This document shows, in pieces, positions 1 through 8,393 of a stretch of DNA of 64,000 nt. Below the pieces are notes generated by a model that ran no database searches, was not told the origin of the DNA, and worked only from the letters and a program-made list of their open reading frames with translations. Where the stretch lies: NCBI RefSeq assembly GCF_004799665.1, contig NZ_CP031310.1:1356887-1420886 (forward strand). Reading direction: 5' to 3'. A program made the translations under genes and the position numbers. Numbering within the stretch: the stretch's first letter is position 1; each line of letters starts with the position of its first letter. This stretch comes from Halapricum salinum (GTDB taxonomy: Archaea; Halobacteriota; Halobacteria; Halobacteriales; Haloarculaceae).

Positions 1-1
1 C

Positions 2-214
2 CAGCGCCCGGCCGCGACCAGCGCGGAGACGTTCTTCGAGTTCGAGGAGTCAGTCCCGACTGCCGAGGCCGGGATGGCACTGCCGAGTTTCCGAACGCTC
101 GCCCGTGCACACGGCTGGAACCCGACGTTCGACGCCGACTACGACGACGGCGTTCGGATCGTCGTCGAAGGTGTCGGGACGCGTCTCCGAGGAGCAGTCA
201 CAGCTGGAGACTGA
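2..214 (+). CDS. C-terminal fragment of a probable sensor histidine kinase-like protein
   Basis: An open frame enters from the left edge and stops with TGA at 212-214, leaving 70 residues. The segment LARAHGW followed by an acidic stretch and DGVRIVVEGV resembles the end of a HATPase_c domain, where haloarchaeal kinases carry an alpha helix of the type IAEAHGW and a closing beta strand. The ATP-lid motifs would lie upstream of the window, so the assignment is inferred from a short tail. Its codon usage (G/C at third positions) fits its neighbours. It converges with the TrmB-type gene that ends six bases away. Confidence 0.5.
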   Translation, partial: QRPAATSAETFFEFEESVPTAEAGMALPSFRTLARAHGWNPTFDADYDDGVRIVVEGVGTRLRGAVTAGD

Positions 215-219
215 CGCGG

Positions 220-975
220 TCACGCCGTCGCGAACAGCTCACAGGCCAGCGAGACCAGCACCATCGCGAACGATGTTTCGGCGCTCCAGAAGGCGATCTC
301 TTCCTCGTCGGCGACGTCGTAGGACTGGACGCTCATCAGGATCGTGTCGTCGTCGACCACGAGCAACCGGGCCGTGCTGGCGTCGGGGAAGTGGTCCTCG
401 GACTGGTAGACGGTCTCGATCGGTGCGTCGTCGTCGATTCGGTCGAGCACGGCGCGGTTCTCACTGGCGACCGTCACTGCCAGCCCCGACTCGGCGGCCG
501 CAATCAGTGCTGCCAGCAAATCGTCTTCCAGTAGCCCGGGGTCGGGCGCACCGTAGATGATCCGCTCGTCGGCCTCGCCGAGGAGCTCGATCGCCCGATC
601 GCAGACGTAGTCATGTCCGCGGACCGTCCAGAGCGCTTCGCTCTGTTCGTTGTCCTCTCCGACAGTCCCCCTCACATCTGCGAGATACGCGAAGGCGTCA
701 CGACCGACCGATTCCAGTTGTTCGAGCAGCCGCGTCTCGGCCTCCGCGGGCGAGACGGGGCGATAGACGGTCGGGCGAGTCTGCTGAACGTCCAGCAGGC
801 CGCTCTCTTCGAGACCTTCGGCCGCGCCGTAGACCTGCGAGCGCGGCACGTCGGTGATCTCGGCGACGTCGCTGGCGGTCCCGGTCCCGAGTTTTTGCAA
901 CGCCACGAACACCCGTGCTTCGTAGGTCTTCAGTCCGAGGCGCGTGAGCGCGTCGACGACACCGTCCTCGTCCAT
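220..975 (-). CDS. TrmB family transcriptional regulator
   Basis: 251 residues. Residues 1-80 form a winged helix of the TrmB type: it opens with a helix containing LTRLGLKTYEARVFVAL, and the recognition helix is around VPRSQVYGAAEGLEE, followed by a wing ending in RPTVYRPVSP. The remainder (about residues 100-251) matches the TrmB C-terminal sensor region, which has a phospholipase-D-like fold and binds sugars or other small molecules in characterised members. I chose the ATG at 973-975 because it starts directly at the helix-turn-helix; the frame is open further upstream but overlaps the divergent phosphoesterase. The ligand cannot be read from the sequence. The 156-bp gap to the divergent phosphoesterase must hold both promoters. 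Confidence 0.85.
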   Translation of the reverse strand: MDEDGVVDALTRLGLKTYEARVFVALQKLGTGTASDVAEITDVPRSQVYGAAEGLEESGLLDVQQTRPTVYRPVSPAEAETRLLEQLESVGRDAFAYLADVRGTVGEDNEQSEALWTVRGHDYVCDRAIELLGEADERIIYGAPDPGLLEDDLLAALIAAAESGLAVTVASENRAVLDRIDDDAPIETVYQSEDHFPDASTARLLVVDDDTILMSVQSYDVADEEEIAFWSAETSFAMVLVSLACELFATA

Positions 976-1131
976 CAGCGCCGTTCCCCCTCCGGCGGCT
1001 CGATTCTCAGATTCATCTGTTGTGAGGGTACTACTTACACGACCGGCAAAAGTCGTGCGGTCTTCGAACGGCGTCCTCACGACGAGAAAGAAGCGAACAA
1101 CTCTAAGTCGCTTCCGGCCAGAGATGGGGGC

Positions 1132-1791
1132 ATGCAACTCGGGGTCATCTCTGACGTGCACGCGAACATCGTCGCTCTCGACGCCGTCCTCTCGGATATG
1201 CCCGACGTCGACCTCGTCGTCTGCGCCGGTGACGTGGTCGGGTACAACCCCTGGCCGGGCGAGTGTGTCGATCGGATCCGCGAGAGTTCTATCCCGACGA
1301 TCATGGGCAACCACGACCGCGCGGTCGTCACCGGCGAGTATCCGGGCTTCAACGACATGGCCGTCGCAGGCGTCGAGCACGCACTCGACCGCCTCAGCGA
1401 CGACCAGATCGAGTGGCTCGCGACGCTCGAACCCGAACAACGGCTGGTCGACGACCGGGTGCAGATAGTCCACGGCCACCCCGACGACCCGGACCACTAC
1501 ACCCGCCCCGAGGAGTTCGGGCCCGAGCTGCTGGAGGACGAAGAGCTGTTGATCATGGGCCACACGCACGTCCAGCACCACGAGATCTACGACGAGGGGA
1601 TGGTCGTCAACCCCGGGAGTGTGGGCCAGCCCCGCGATCGGGACCACCGCGCAGCCTATACCCTTGTGGACCTCGAAGAGTGGACAGTCGACGAACGCCG
1701 CGTCGAGTACGACACCGACGCCGTCATCCACGAGGTCGTCGACGCGAAACTCCCCCAGCAGATCGGCTTCCGGCTGACCCAGGGTAGATAA
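1132..1791 (+). CDS. YfcE/MJ0936-type metallophosphoesterase
   Basis: 219 residues, the usual length for small archaeal calcineurin-like phosphodiesterases. The metal-binding motifs appear in order: DVH near residues 8-10, GDVVGYNPWPG near 36, GNHD near 60, GHP near 115 and GHTH near 145, followed by the VNPGSVGQPRD loop typical of this family. The enzyme probably hydrolyses phosphodiesters with two Mn or similar ions in the cytoplasm; the physiological substrate is unknown. The gene is divergent from the TrmB-type regulator. Its stop codon ends at 1791 and the stop of the convergent HAD gene begins at 1792, so the two coding regions abut exactly. Confidence 0.85.
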   Translation: MQLGVISDVHANIVALDAVLSDMPDVDLVVCAGDVVGYNPWPGECVDRIRESSIPTIMGNHDRAVVTGEYPGFNDMAVAGVEHALDRLSDDQIEWLATLEPEQRLVDDRVQIVHGHPDDPDHYTRPEEFGPELLEDEELLIMGHTHVQHHEIYDEGMVVNPGSVGQPRDRDHRAAYTLVDLEEWTVDERRVEYDTDAVIHEVVDAKLPQQIGFRLTQGR

Positions 1792-2412
1792 TCAGACCAT
1801 CGCCCGCAGCGTCGCCCAGAACTCCGGTTTTTCCTCACTGTCCTCGGCGTGGACCGGGACGAATCCCGCGGCACGTGCGCCTTCGACGTCTGCCTCGTAG
1901 TCGTCGCCGACCATGACGTACTGCTCGGCGTCGAGCCGGGAGCGGAGGGACTCGAACGGCGCGGCGTCGGGCTTGTGCGCGCCGGCCCCGTAGGAGGTGA
2001 CGACGGTCTCGAAGTGCGAGAGGAGATCGTGATGTTCGAGTTTGGCCCGCTGCCAGTCGCCGACCCCGTTGGTGATCACCGCCAGCCGGTTCGACTCGCC
2101 GAGTGCGCGCAGGCTCTCGTGAGTGCCGTCAGGAACCGCAGTCGCGGCCTGTTCGACAGCCAGGAGCGCCTCGGCCAGGGCCTCGGGGTCGCCGTCGAGG
2201 TCACCAGCGTCGAGCGCAGCGGCCATCCCGCGCCGGACGGGATCGGGTTCGAGCGCCTCGAACGCGGCGAAGAAGGCCTCGTCGTAGGCCGACAGCAGGT
2301 CGTCCGAAACGTGCCCGAGTTCGGTTTCGAAGGCCTCGGTCAGAATCTCGCCATACGAGCGCTCGAAGCGCAACAGCGTCCCGTCGCAGTCGAAACAGAT
2401 GGCCGTCGTCAT
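1792..2412 (-). CDS. HAD superfamily hydrolase
   Basis: 206 residues. The haloacid dehalogenase motifs are complete: motif I FDCDGT near residues 7-12 (nucleophile Asp and acid/base Asp), motif II VITNG near 115, motif III Lys in HKPDAAPF near 148, and motif IV VGDDYEADVEGA near 168. A helical cap domain sits between motif I and II (subclass I). It is likely a small-molecule phosphatase; the substrate is not evident. It is the last gene of an operon, its ATG overlapping the stop of the UPF0201 gene by four bases. Confidence 0.85.
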   Translation of the reverse strand: MTTAICFDCDGTLLRFERSYGEILTEAFETELGHVSDDLLSAYDEAFFAAFEALEPDPVRRGMAAALDAGDLDGDPEALAEALLAVEQAATAVPDGTHESLRALGESNRLAVITNGVGDWQRAKLEHHDLLSHFETVVTSYGAGAHKPDAAPFESLRSRLDAEQYVMVGDDYEADVEGARAAGFVPVHAEDSEEKPEFWATLRAMV

Positions 2413-2828
2413 GATTCGGGGTCGACCGGGCGGCCCTCGTCGGTCGGCGGCGCGACGTGATCGATGTAGGTCTCGACGTCCGGTTCTTCGACGCGCACCC
2501 GGACGTGGATCTCGCCCAGTTCGGAGGGGTCGCCGACGGCGAAGTTGACCACGCCCTGGAAGGCCGCCTGCTTCTTCAGGTCGAACGAGAAGGTACTCCC
2601 CCGCAGATTCTCGAAGAACTGGCCACGGGCCGTATCGAGGATCTCCTGGCGGTGCAACAACTCGGAGAAGTGCGAGAGATCGTGGACCTCGCCGGTGAGT
2701 TCGCCGTGGGTGTGCTCGGGGTCGGCACCGGGGAAGACGTTGGTGATGGCGTCGGCGACCCGGTCGGCGACCTCGGTGTCGTGGACGGGGGCGGTGATCT
2801 GGACGTCGACGCTGTAGATCGTGCTCAT
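2409..2828 (-). CDS. UPF0201 (COG1325) RNA-binding-type protein
   Basis: 139 residues. The opening IYSVDVQITAPVHDTEVADRV and the later motif LHRQEILDTARGQFFEN are characteristic of the archaeal UPF0201/COG1325 family, which is annotated as an RNA-binding domain related to exosome-associated proteins. The biological role is not established. It overlaps both neighbours by four bases (ATGA junctions), so it is translationally coupled to the UPF0200 nucleotide kinase upstream and to the HAD hydrolase downstream, an arrangement consistent with a single transcript starting upstream of 3394. Confidence 0.85.
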   Translation of the reverse strand: MSTIYSVDVQITAPVHDTEVADRVADAITNVFPGADPEHTHGELTGEVHDLSHFSELLHRQEILDTARGQFFENLRGSTFSFDLKKQAAFQGVVNFAVGDPSELGEIHVRVRVEEPDVETYIDHVAPPTDEGRPVDPES

Positions 2829-3394
2829 GACTCGCCCTCGACAGCCGCGACGCCGTCGGTCAAGAGGATCTGGACGCGCTCGCGGAACGACTCCAGCGAG
2901 TCGGTGTTCTCGATCGTCACGTCGGCTCGGTCCATCGCCTCGCCCATGCCGAAGCCGAGTTCGCGTTCGTCCCGGTCTTCGAGGCTCTCCCCGCCCTCGT
3001 CGACACTCGCATCGCGACCCCGGAGGTCCAGCCGCTCGGCCCGGGTCTCGAAGGGGGCCTCGATACTCACCAGTTCGAAATCCTCGCCGAATGCCTCACG
3101 GAAGGCGTCGACCTCGACGTCCGAGCGGATGCCGTCGACGACCACGGTCTCGCTCCCTTCGAGTTCCTCGCGGATGATCGGCAGCGAGCGTTCTGCGATA
3201 GCTCCGGGACCGTTCTCCTCGCGGAGGCCTTTGGCGACCTCGCCGTGGTGGGTCGCGGGGTCGAGCCCGCGGTCGCGACACTCCTGGCGGATGACGTCGC
3301 CCATCGTCACGACGGGGACGTCGAGTTCGCGAGCGACCTCGGCGGCCTCGCCCTTACCGCTGCCGGCCAGCCCGACGGTTCCGATGACTCTCAT
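2825..3394 (-). CDS. UPF0200 family P-loop nucleotide kinase-like protein
   Basis: 189 residues. A P-loop GLAGSGKGE is at residues 8-16, followed by MGDVIRQE, and by VVVDGIRSDVEVDAFRE, the signature of the archaeal UPF0200 group (COG0237, distantly related to dephospho-CoA kinase and adenylate kinase). The lid-like region is rich in Arg and Asp (RAERLDLRGRDAS). The substrate is unproven. It is the first gene of the UPF0200-UPF0201-HAD operon, with its ATG at 3392-3394; the roughly 108-bp gap upstream separates it from the AT-rich island. Confidence 0.85.
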   Translation of the reverse strand: MRVIGTVGLAGSGKGEAAEVARELDVPVVTMGDVIRQECRDRGLDPATHHGEVAKGLREENGPGAIAERSLPIIREELEGSETVVVDGIRSDVEVDAFREAFGEDFELVSIEAPFETRAERLDLRGRDASVDEGGESLEDRDERELGFGMGEAMDRADVTIENTDSLESFRERVQILLTDGVAAVEGES

Positions 3395-3502
3395 TGGGCC
3401 GATTTTGGCGACAGCGGGAAGTAAGGATTGCGACCTCTAGCTCGGAGAATCCTCGAATGGTCCGAGTGAGGTTGACAAAGTGCTGCTGTTCGGATCGGCG
3501 GT

Positions 3503-4081
3503 TTATTTGGTCTCTTCCGGCCGACTCGTCGTTTCCAACGCTTCAAAATTGGCGTCTAGTGTCATTTCAGTCGGCCGCTTCGTATCGTTTAGCAGTCGCC
3601 AGAGGATGAACCGATAATCGAGCCTGTATTCCGGATCGTCCGGATGTCCACGCCCACCTTCGATCACCTGTGTCGGCTTCAAGTCGAAGTGAATCGTTTG
3701 ATTTTCAATAGTGTAGTCGCTGAATCCCCCCAATCCGTATCGATATGGAAGCGCACCGACGAAGATAGTGAGAAACAACTCGGTGTCTATATTCCCCTGG
3801 ATCCGTCGGAGACTCATCTCCTCGCCCCGGAGGTGATCCCACCGAATATTGGTATCCATCCACTCCGGATCGGTCACGAGCCAGCCGTCAGCGGCAGGTG
3901 CAGCCTCTAGGGTCGGTTGGTCTTCGAGGTACGGATGACCTGACCTCGTACTCAGGTCGGTCTGTACTCGGATCTTCCGACCATCGAGGATGTTTCTGAT
4001 GGCTGAACAACCCGAGAGAGCGGCGAGAGACGTCGCTGCGGTCCCGATGACAGCCCGTCTGTTCATTTGTTCGATATTCAT
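3503..4081 (-). CDS. Predicted lipoprotein of unknown function (second gene of exported-protein pair)
   Basis: 192 residues from ATG 4081; an internal ATG at 4066 (MNRRAVIG) is an equally good start and places the twin Arg nearer the N terminus. The N terminus has NRR, a hydrophobic stretch and the lipobox LSGC around residue 24, so the mature protein should be a membrane-anchored, externally exposed lipoprotein. The mature part has no motif I recognise; it contains a YRYGLGGFSDYTIENQTIHFD segment suggesting beta structure. It lies 19 bp downstream of the Tat-exported protein gene on the same strand, and the pair is AT-richer than its surroundings, hinting at acquisition. Confidence 0.6.
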   Translation of the reverse strand: MNIEQMNRRAVIGTAATSLAALSGCSAIRNILDGRKIRVQTDLSTRSGHPYLEDQPTLEAAPAADGWLVTDPEWMDTNIRWDHLRGEEMSLRRIQGNIDTELFLTIFVGALPYRYGLGGFSDYTIENQTIHFDLKPTQVIEGGRGHPDDPEYRLDYRFILWRLLNDTKRPTEMTLDANFEALETTSRPEETK

Positions 4082-4100
4082 AGTGTGATAGTATATTGGT

Positions 4101-5048
4101 CTAAAAGTCGTTCTTTATGTACGTTTCTCCATCATCCATTTCATATTCATCAGCATACGTCTCAGCACGCCACGAATCCGTAGAATTACTGATTGTAACC
4201 GAGACATCCCCTCCAGATGAAAAGCTCATTGATTCTATCTTTGCGCTGTCCCATAGCGCAATATAATCGATGTACACTCTTCGCGTAAACTCGGTGCCAG
4301 AGATTGGTTCAAGAGGGACATTCAGATGCGAACCAAACCGTCCAATTGTCATGTCTGAATGCGCTGCAGCATCGTACTCAGCACAGCGGTGACCGAACGA
4401 CATGGAGTCGACAGAATTACTAGCTGATGCATACTTCCCATACTCAATATCTCTGCCCCATGTATATTGATCTGGATCGATACTGATCAGTGCCAAATCA
4501 AGCGGCCTGCTAACCGAAGACGTCCACGGATCTTTCAGTGACCAGGAAAAGTCAATTCGGGGGGGATGCCAACGGTAACGCGTGTCATAATATCCCTCAG
4601 TGTAGGTCAATTCTAACCTTGCGTCATCTTTATCCATCCACTGTATCCCTACGTCGGAGGTATCCTGACGCTCGTCAATTGGCTTCAGGCGATTGACCGT
4701 AGCCACTGGCTCTTCGGATGAATTCAGCGTTCGGACGTTCATTTCATCGGGATGAGAGACGCGAACACTACTGTCCATATAAGTGAATTTTGGCCCTCGT
4801 TTCGCGAGTTCTGATCTCCACCGGTCTGTACTCCACCCTTTGCGTTTCCGTTTCCGAAGGAGGGCTTTGTAGGCTCCCGCTGGTAATCCACTACTACGAT
4901 CACCACCTTTGTGTGGAGCAGTTTTCCGTTGTTTTCCGGTAGAGCCTGAAACAGACTCAATACCACCAAGCGTACTAAATCCCGAAACGGCGAGACCAGT
5001 TGATTTCAAGAACCATCGGCGACTTTCCCCAGGGTACTTTCCACCCAT
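4101..5048 (-). CDS. Predicted Tat-exported protein of unknown function
   Basis: 315 residues from the ATG at 5046-5048. The frame is open 57 bp further upstream but the internal start puts ESRRWFLKSTGLAVSGF at residues 7-23, a good twin-arginine signal. After it comes a basic stretch (YKALLRKRKRKGWSTDRWR, about residues 60-80) and then a beta-rich region ending in Asp/Glu-rich residues. I recognise no catalytic motif. Codon use is strikingly less GC-biased than in the genes on either side (many A/T third positions), which suggests recent horizontal acquisition. It is followed 19 bp later by a predicted lipoprotein gene, so the two are probably co-expressed at the cell surface. Confidence 0.6.
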   Translation of the reverse strand: MGGKYPGESRRWFLKSTGLAVSGFSTLGGIESVSGSTGKQRKTAPHKGGDRSSGLPAGAYKALLRKRKRKGWSTDRWRSELAKRGPKFTYMDSSVRVSHPDEMNVRTLNSSEEPVATVNRLKPIDERQDTSDVGIQWMDKDDARLELTYTEGYYDTRYRWHPPRIDFSWSLKDPWTSSVSRPLDLALISIDPDQYTWGRDIEYGKYASASNSVDSMSFGHRCAEYDAAAHSDMTIGRFGSHLNVPLEPISGTEFTRRVYIDYIALWDSAKIESMSFSSGGDVSVTISNSTDSWRAETYADEYEMDDGETYIKNDF

Positions 5049-5282
5049 AGTCCGACAATTAGCCCAATGTATATATACATTCCTATATTTCCTGAATTTT
5101 GGCAAAAAGCTATTGAATGTTAATATAGTGATGGTAAATAGAAATGGGCTGTTGAGAGAACCGGTTGCTATGGATCCGGAGAATCATCCTCCCGTAAAAC
5201 AACTACACTTCGTGTCTCGCTACCACTCACGAACTGCGTTCGCGGTTCCTACCGTCACTGCTCGCTCTATTCGAGGCACTCA

Positions 5283-6125
5283 CTATCTCTCCCGTACGAC
5301 CACGAACTTCGCCAGATCCTCCAGATACTCCAGTGCAGCCTCGTCGGCGACGTCTATCGTCGACAGCGCTTCCAGCGCGGCGTCGGACTCCTCGCGAGCA
5401 CGCTCGTTGGCCTCCTCGGGCGTGAGGTCGGTCACCTCGACCAGCGAGGGCCGTTCCATCGCGGCGTCCTGGCCCGCCGGCTTGCCCAGGGTTTCGGGGT
5501 CGGCGGTCGCGTCTAGCACGTCGTCGCGCATCTGGAAGGCGACGCCCACTCGCTCGGCGTAGTCGCCGACGGCCTCGATCGTGTAGGCGTCGGCGTCGGC
5601 GGCAATCGCGCCCAGTTCCGCGGCCGCCCTGAAGAGCGCACCCGTCTTCCGCCGAGCGAGCGTCATGTACTCCTCTTCGGAAGCGGGCTGCTCGACCAGT
5701 TCGGAGGCCTCGCCCTCGCCGAGTTCGACCATCGCTTCGGCGACGACCTGCATGGCGCGTTCGTCGCTCGAAAAGAGGGCGAACGCCTCACCCAGGAGGC
5801 CGTCGCTGGCGATGATCGCGGGGCCGTGGCCAAAGGCCGCCCAGGCGCTCTCGGAACCGCGGCGGAGGTCGGACTCGTCGATGATGTCGTCGATCACCAG
5901 CGAGGCGTTGTGAACCAGCTCGATCCCGACCGCGAAGTCGACGGCGTCCTCGGGCTCGCCGCCCAGTGCCTCACAGACCAGGACGGTGACCGTGGGACGG
6001 ACGCGTTTGCCGCCAGCGAGGACGACGCTGTCGATCTGTTCGCGCAGGGCGTCGGGTTCGACGGCGTCGACTGCCGCCTCTAATCGCTCGGCGACGAGCG
6101 ACCGACGGCGCTCCAGATACTCCAT
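5283..6125 (-). CDS. Short-chain isoprenyl diphosphate synthase (polyprenyl synthetase family)
   Basis: 280 residues from the ATG at 6123-6125. GGKRVRPTV near residue 38 binds the isopentenyl diphosphate, the first Asp-rich motif is DDIID at 79-83 followed by LRRG, and the second is QMRDDVLD near 213. Trans-prenyltransferases of this type condense isopentenyl diphosphate with allylic diphosphates; in haloarchaea they supply geranylgeranyl or farnesylgeranyl chains for lipids and carotenoids. Chain length cannot be assigned safely here, although the carotenoid genes at 48.6-51.3 kb would need such a product. Transcribed in the same direction as thsA but separated from it by a 397-bp repeat-containing gap. 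Confidence 0.88.
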   Translation of the reverse strand: MEYLERRRSLVAERLEAAVDAVEPDALREQIDSVVLAGGKRVRPTVTVLVCEALGGEPEDAVDFAVGIELVHNASLVIDDIIDESDLRRGSESAWAAFGHGPAIIASDGLLGEAFALFSSDERAMQVVAEAMVELGEGEASELVEQPASEEEYMTLARRKTGALFRAAAELGAIAADADAYTIEAVGDYAERVGVAFQMRDDVLDATADPETLGKPAGQDAAMERPSLVEVTDLTPEEANERAREESDAALEALSTIDVADEAALEYLEDLAKFVVVRER

Positions 6126-6522
6126 CGAACCCGTCCTTCGAACTGGGTCGGCAAGTACGTGACGGTCAGCAGTAGGAACGGAAAGAAAATCGGACGCGAG
6201 CGACGAGGCGCTGAGAGTGTTTCGAGAGAGTGCGGAGCGGTGGCCGCGCTGGCGGCTTGTCGCCAGCGTCCGGGGAAGGGCAGGCCTGCTGAGCGGTTGC
6301 GGTGCGGGAGCGGTGCGGTTAGTGTCCAGCATACGGCGACGCAGTCGCCGTTTTCCCGTCAGAGCTTCGCTCTGACGACGTTCACGTCGTTGCACTCCGT
6401 GAACCCCCGGAATCGCCCTGATAAGGCGATTCCGGCTTTTTTCCCCAAGTTTTTCTCGCGCAGTGGTGCCCGCAGCGCGCCTTGCAGGGCGCGCGAGGAC
6501 ACCCGAGCGAGAAAAAGTGGGT
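6126..6522. repeat. Intergenic region with modular 3' repeat element (copy A, at about 6230-6522)
   Basis: No gene is visible between thsA and the prenyl synthase. Read on the minus strand, starting 3 bases after the thsA stop, it contains: CACTTTTT, a variable hairpin (GCGCGCC/GGCGCGC), GCTGCGGGCACC, the linker AAAAACTTGGGGAAAAA, a hairpin CCGGAATCGCC/GGCGATTCCGG, further insert sequence, the hairpin ACGGCGAC/GTCGCCGT followed by ATGCT, and finally GCAGGCCTGCCCTTCCCC at 6272-6289. The same ordered modules follow serB, polC and metY. The T-run just after the stop suggests transcription termination. Bases 6126-6229 hold the promoter region of the prenyl synthase. Confidence 0.75.
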
Positions 6523-8190
6523 TCACATCATGCCGCCCATGCCGCCGCCCATACCGCCCATGCCGCCGCCGGGCGCACCGCCGGGACCGCCCGCGTCTTC
6601 GCCGCCGGAGGTCGACAGATCGCCGGCAGCGATGATATCGTCGATCTTCAGCACGAGGTTCGCGGCTTCGGCAGCCGAGGAGACGGCCTGGGACTTGGCG
6701 TGGGCCGTCTCGACGACGCCGGCCTCGTAGGTGTCCTCGACGTCGCCGCTGAAGACGTTCAGACCGGCGCGTTCGTCGCCAGACTCGTGGGCGGCGCGGA
6801 GGTCGACCAGCGTGTCGATCGAGTCCAGGCCGGCGTTCTCGGCGAGGACGCGCGGGATGAGTTCCAGCGAGTCCGCGAAGGCCTCGATAGCGAGCTGCTC
6901 ACGGCCGCTGATTGAGTCGGCGTAGTCACGCAGACGGGAGGCGAGTTCGACCTCGACTGCACCACCGCCAGCGAGGACGAGACCGTCGGCGACCGCCGCG
7001 GCGACGACGTCGAGGGCGTCGTTGACGCCGCGTTCGAGTTCGTCGACGACGTGGCCGGTCGAACCGCGAAGCAAGAGGGTGACGCCGTGGGAGTTCTCGC
7101 CCTCGACGACGAACCAGCCACTGTCGTCGTCACGGGAGACGGTGCCGGTTCCGAGATCCGCGGCGGTGAGGCTGTCCAGATCGGAGACGATCCGGGCGTC
7201 GACGACCTCCTTGAGGAACTCGATGTCGGACTGTTTGGTCCGCTTGGTCGCGAGGATTCCCTCCTTGGCCAGCAGGTGCTGGACCATGTCGTCGACGTTC
7301 TTCTGACAGAAGACGACGTCCGCGCCCGAGGCCTTGATCGTCTCGACCATGTCCTTGAGCTGCTGTTCCTCCTGCTCGACGAACTGCTGGAGCTGGGAGG
7401 GGTCGTCGACGCTGAGCTGGGCGTCGGCGTTGGCCTCCTGGATCTCCAGTGCGGTGTCGAGCAGAAGAACGTCGGCGTCCTCGAAGTCCGTCGGCATGTC
7501 CTCGTGTGCGGGGTCGTCCTTGACGAGGACGCCCTCCAGCAGCTCGGATTCGGCGGCGGTCGCACCGGACTCGCTGGTGATGTTGAGGAACTCCAGATCG
7601 ACCACAGTAGAACCGTCCTCGGCCTCGACGGAGACGTGCTCGATGGCGTCGACGACGAGCTGGGCGAGCAGGTCCTTGTTCTGCTCTGCGCCCTTGCCCG
7701 TCATCGAGGTCTCGGCGACCTGCTTGAGGACCTCGGTGTCGTCGACGTCGATCTCCTCGGCGATGTCGTCGATCTCGCTTCGGGCCTGCTTCGCGGCCAT
7801 GTCGAAGCCCTTGATGATCGCCGTCGGGTGGATGTCCTGCTCCAGCAGGTCCTCGGCGTTCTTCAGGAGCTCGCCCGCGATCGAGACCGCGGAGGTCGTG
7901 CCGTCGCCGGCCTCGTCTTCCTGGGTCTCGGCGACCTCGACGATCATCTCCGCGGTCGGGTTGTCGATGTCCATCTCCCGGAGGATGGTGACGCCGTCGT
8001 TGGTGACGGTGACGTCCCCCGTGGATGTGACGAGCATCTTGTCCATCCCCTTCGGTCCGAGCGTCGAGCGTACCGACTCGGCCACCGCGCGGGCCGCAGA
8101 GATGTTGTGGCTCTGTGCGTCCTTGTCCTGCATCCGCTGGGAATCCTCGCCCAGAATAATCATGGGCTGACCCTGCATTCGCTGGCTCAT
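6523..8190 (-). CDS. thsA: Thermosome (group II chaperonin) subunit
   Basis: 555 residues. The sequence has all group II chaperonin hallmarks: LGPKGMDKML near residue 44, VTNDGVTIL near 63, the ATPase motif GDGTTSAVSIAGELL near 94, and the late LVLAGGGAVEVELA segment. The tail is the Gly-Met-rich repeat (GGMGGM type) found on haloarchaeal CCT subunits. It folds proteins in an ATP-dependent double ring in the cytosol. The ATG at 8188-8190 gives the usual MSQRMQGQPM start. A TATA box (8217-8226) lies about 30 bp upstream. Haloarchaea usually have two or three paralogous subunits, so the specific number (cct1/cct2) is not assigned. Confidence 0.95.
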   Translation of the reverse strand: MSQRMQGQPMIILGEDSQRMQDKDAQSHNISAARAVAESVRSTLGPKGMDKMLVTSTGDVTVTNDGVTILREMDIDNPTAEMIVEVAETQEDEAGDGTTSAVSIAGELLKNAEDLLEQDIHPTAIIKGFDMAAKQARSEIDDIAEEIDVDDTEVLKQVAETSMTGKGAEQNKDLLAQLVVDAIEHVSVEAEDGSTVVDLEFLNITSESGATAAESELLEGVLVKDDPAHEDMPTDFEDADVLLLDTALEIQEANADAQLSVDDPSQLQQFVEQEEQQLKDMVETIKASGADVVFCQKNVDDMVQHLLAKEGILATKRTKQSDIEFLKEVVDARIVSDLDSLTAADLGTGTVSRDDDSGWFVVEGENSHGVTLLLRGSTGHVVDELERGVNDALDVVAAAVADGLVLAGGGAVEVELASRLRDYADSISGREQLAIEAFADSLELIPRVLAENAGLDSIDTLVDLRAAHESGDERAGLNVFSGDVEDTYEAGVVETAHAKSQAVSSAAEAANLVLKIDDIIAAGDLSTSGGEDAGGPGGAPGGGMGGMGGGMGGMM

Positions 8191-8216
8191 ACTCGGGCGG
8201 AAGATTGAATGTGCTT

Positions 8217-8226
8217 CTATATAAGT
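8217..8226 (-). promoter_or_regulatory. TATA box of thsA
   Basis: CTTATATAG on the minus strand, 27-36 bp upstream of the thsA start codon. The distance implies a very short leader. Archaeal chaperonin genes are heat-inducible in known cases, but I see no heat-shock operator that I can name with confidence. Confidence 0.6.
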
Positions 8227-8393
8227 GTGCAGGTTTCGTACTTCTCCGAGGTCCAGATAGACAAGCGAGTTTGCAGCTGAAACCGCAAGAAGAGAGTGAT
8301 ACTACCGGAATCGTGTGCCAGAAAGTGACACGGAGATTGGGGAGATGGACCGACGCGCCGAGCAGGATTTATATATGAGAGTGGCGATCCGGG

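Noticed and set aside
8368-8377. Strong TATA-like ATTTATATAT in the gap downstream of the 8394-8783 gene
   Set aside because: On the plus strand it would read into an antisense region with no credible start; a small RNA is possible but nothing else supports one, so it is not listed as a promoter.
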